From a virus, in the IMG/VR virus record IMGVR_UViG_3300046458_000144, positions 1 to 56,907 of that record: a stretch of 56,907 nt of DNA. The stretch is one strand, 5' to 3'. Each line of letters begins with the position of its first letter. The stretch's first letter is position 1. A model generated the notes under the pieces. It worked only from the letters and a program-made list of their open reading frames with translations, ran no database searches and was not told the DNA's origin. The position numbers were made by a program, and so were the translations under genes. Shown here piece after piece: positions 55,580 to 56,907 of the stretch.

Positions 55580-56264
55580 CCGCAGGCAAGATCAGCTCCG
55601 GCCCCTGATTCCGCACATTGCCCACGGCCTTGCCGACCGGGTACCACTCGAAGTGCTCAGTCGGCCGGCAGCACTCCTTCGCGATCGCCTCGGCCCTGGC
55701 CGCGTCGGTGTCCGGGTCCATCCATTCCTGAGCAAGCTCCGGCGTCAGCACAAGCGGGCGGCGGTCGTGAATGTCGACCATCCCCTGATCACTGGCAGCG
55801 GTGATGATGACAAAGCCGTCCTCATCGTGCGGCTCAAGCCCGGGCGTCACCTGAGCCAGTGCGCCGTAGAACATCGGTGCCTGGCTTTTCAACCGGATGA
55901 AGTAGGGCTGCTTCCTCTTCGGGTCGTGCGGGTCTTTGACCCACTCATACCAGCCGTCACTTGGCACCAGCGCCCGGCCATTGGGCCATAGCTGCTTGAA
56001 AAACCTCCCTGTTGTGACCGTCTCGACCCTGGCATTGATCGGGTCGGGCCGTTTCCCCTTCGCCCAGAATGGCGACCATCCCCAGCGAACCGGATCTATA
56101 TGGATTCCGGCTTCGTCCGCTCGCAGAATGTTGACCCTCGTCGTTGGTGCCACGTTGTACCGGCCTATCGGCTGGGCGTCGTAGCCGCTGATGATCCGGA
56201 AGCGGGGCGCAAGCTCGCTGAAGTAATCCGGCATTCCCCTCTGTTGAACAATCCTTCCGCACAT
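55569..56264 (-). CDS. SRAP (HMCES/YedK-like) protein
   Basis: 231 residues from MCGRIVQQRG; the family needs Cys2 after removal of Met1, so the start is set at 56264 despite a weak ribosome site. Further motifs: RYNVAPTTRVNILR, ARVETVTTGRFFKQLWPNGR, VPSDGWYEWV (Glu in the active site) and PLVLTPELAQEWMD. Family members form a covalent bond with abasic sites in single-stranded DNA to protect them. A LexA box in the divergent promoter suggests SOS control. Confidence 0.93.
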   Translation of the reverse strand: MCGRIVQQRGMPDYFSELAPRFRIISGYDAQPIGRYNVAPTTRVNILRADEAGIHIDPVRWGWSPFWAKGKRPDPINARVETVTTGRFFKQLWPNGRALVPSDGWYEWVKDPHDPKRKQPYFIRLKSQAPMFYGALAQVTPGLEPHDEDGFVIITAASDQGMVDIHDRRPLVLTPELAQEWMDPDTDAARAEAIAKECCRPTEHFEWYPVGKAVGNVRNQGPELILPAAMG

Positions 56265-56297
56265 AGCGTCACCCGTCGAAAATCCGCTTATCCAGTA

Positions 56298-56318
56298 TTG
56301 ACCGGAATTTCCGGTCAA
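56298..56318. promoter_or_regulatory. Perfect palindrome in the divergent SRAP promoter
   Basis: TTGACCGGA-ATT-TCCGGTCAA has 9-bp perfect arms. Each end supplies a TTGACC that could be a -35 in its direction; rightward, TTGACC-17-TTAACT would overlap the LexA box. Confidence 0.6.
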
Positions 56319-56324
56319 AGTTAA

Positions 56325-56340
56325 CTGTATGTCTATACAG
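56325..56340. promoter_or_regulatory. LexA (SOS) box between the SRAP gene and the rightward pair
   Basis: CTGTATGTCTATACAG is a near-perfect Pseudomonas LexA site (CTGTAT and ATACAG arms). It sits between the divergent genes at 56264 and 56359, so either or both may be SOS-controlled. Confidence 0.82.
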
Positions 56341-56358
56341 TATTTCGGGTGACGGGAA

Positions 56359-56655
56359 ATGTTTTACCTCATAGTCCGTCGACGGCACCTGGGCGTGGCC
56401 ATCGACACAAAGCAGCTCGTCAAGATTAAGCCGGTGCGCGGCGACATCCATATTTCCGAGATGAAGAACGAGGCGCTTGGGCGAACCACTATCAGCGCCT
56501 GGGTGTTCAGCAGTGCGCCGCACTCGCCGGATATCTTGCCTCGCCTACTGGACGTTCGGGTCACCGGCATGGCAGAAACAGGCATGAACCTCACCGGCGT
56601 TGAGCAGATCGGCGATGCCTTTTATTCGCAATCTTGGTGGTGCCGACTGGAGTAG
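56359..56655 (+). CDS. Hypothetical protein beside the SOS box, 98 residues
   Basis: Begins MFYLIVRRRHLGVAIDTKQL; mixed beta and helical, with a Trp-rich end (SQSWWCRLE). No strong ribosome site is seen. The next gene starts three bases after its stop, so they form a pair under the LexA box. Not recognised. Confidence 0.65.
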   Translation: MFYLIVRRRHLGVAIDTKQLVKIKPVRGDIHISEMKNEALGRTTISAWVFSSAPHSPDILPRLLDVRVTGMAETGMNLTGVEQIGDAFYSQSWWCRLE

Positions 56656-56658
56656 GTC

Positions 56659-56907
56659 ATGGACGCAAAAGAGCGGGAACTGAAAATCTGGCATGCCCAC
56701 CTTGACCATGAAGCCAGGCGGGAGGATGCCACGGACCACTGGCACGGTCAGCTTTTGGGTCATGCCTACGCGCTGGGTCGCTTGAAGGTAATAGATGAAG
56801 AGGAGCTGCGCGAAATGCTTGAGCTTGCCGATTCGGCGCTTGAGCACGTGAAGGCGCAGCTTGAAACGCAGGAGTGGCTGACGGAGCAGAAGAGGGGAGG
56901 CGTGTAA
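56659..56907 (+). CDS. Hypothetical charged helical protein, 82 residues
   Basis: Highly charged, fully helical (KERELKIWHAHLDHEARRED; EEELREMLELADSALEHVKA). Ends with the last base of the window and is complete. It follows the gene at 56359 closely and is probably co-transcribed and SOS-linked. Not recognised. Confidence 0.65.
   Translation: MDAKERELKIWHAHLDHEARREDATDHWHGQLLGHAYALGRLKVIDEEELREMLELADSALEHVKAQLETQEWLTEQKRGGV

Noticed and set aside
1-56907. tRNA genes, rRNA genes, CRISPR arrays or insertion sequences
   Set aside because: None seen: no cloverleaf with the usual conserved arms, no regularly spaced repeats with unique spacers (the iterons are too close together), and no transposase frame.

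Overview
The window reads as a nearly complete temperate siphovirus prophage of the lambda type in a Pseudomonas host. The host call rests on three small protein families I know almost only from pseudomonads (DUF1654, DUF1652, DUF2388), on the GC-rich codon use, and on Pseudomonas-style LexA boxes. The window opens exactly at the integrase stop codon and closes at the stop codon of a small gene, so both ends lie close to the prophage borders, but no attachment core can be defined from inside.

Layout. (1) 1-15.5 kb is a leftward early operon: integrase, an excisionase-like protein, two DNA methyltransferases, a MazG-like protein, a lambda-exonuclease (YqaJ) plus RecT recombination pair, a long coiled-coil protein and many tiny genes joined by ATGA overlaps. 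A strong leftward promoter at 15.48-15.51 kb drives it. Its leader holds an rRNA-type boxA with hairpins, and three small genes downstream each carry the same kind of 40-nt hairpin just before their ribosome binding site. (2) 15.6-20.4 kb is the immunity and lysogenic-conversion region: DUF1654, DUF1652, DUF2388 and P63C proteins, a small paralogous family, a CI-like S24 repressor and a divergent Cro-like gene. The same operator sequence lies in both early promoters. (3) 20.4-25.5 kb is the rightward early operon: small regulators, a Rha-type antirepressor fused by an apparent one-base slip to an O-like replication initiator that carries five iterons (a likely origin), NinB-like and NinG proteins, and a gene at the usual Q position.

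(4) 25.6-28.5 kb holds small membrane proteins and a lipoprotein (holin/spanin-like), a helix-turn-helix protein and a metallopeptidase. (5) 28.5-43.9 kb is the morphogenesis module in canonical order: terminase small and large subunits, portal, head morphogenesis protein, scaffold, capsid, connectors, tail terminator, tail tube, G/GT chaperones with a canonical slippery site, tape measure, then M, L and K. One membrane-protein gene sits backwards between head genes. (6) 43.9-46.3 kb is an accessory island between tail genes K and I: a LexA-box-linked leftward pair, a Panacea-domain antitoxin with a probable toxin, and a lipoprotein. (7) 46.3-54.6 kb carries I, a giant J with an A-B-A-B array of repeated modules, and fibre accessory proteins. 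(8) 54.6-56.9 kb has endolysin, Rz with embedded Rz1, then a leftward SRAP (HMCES/YedK-like) gene and a rightward gene pair around a second LexA box.

The least explained signals are the repeated leader hairpins and structured RNA of the left operon, the boxA leader, the Rha-O fusion with its iteron origin, and the Panacea toxin-antitoxin cargo.
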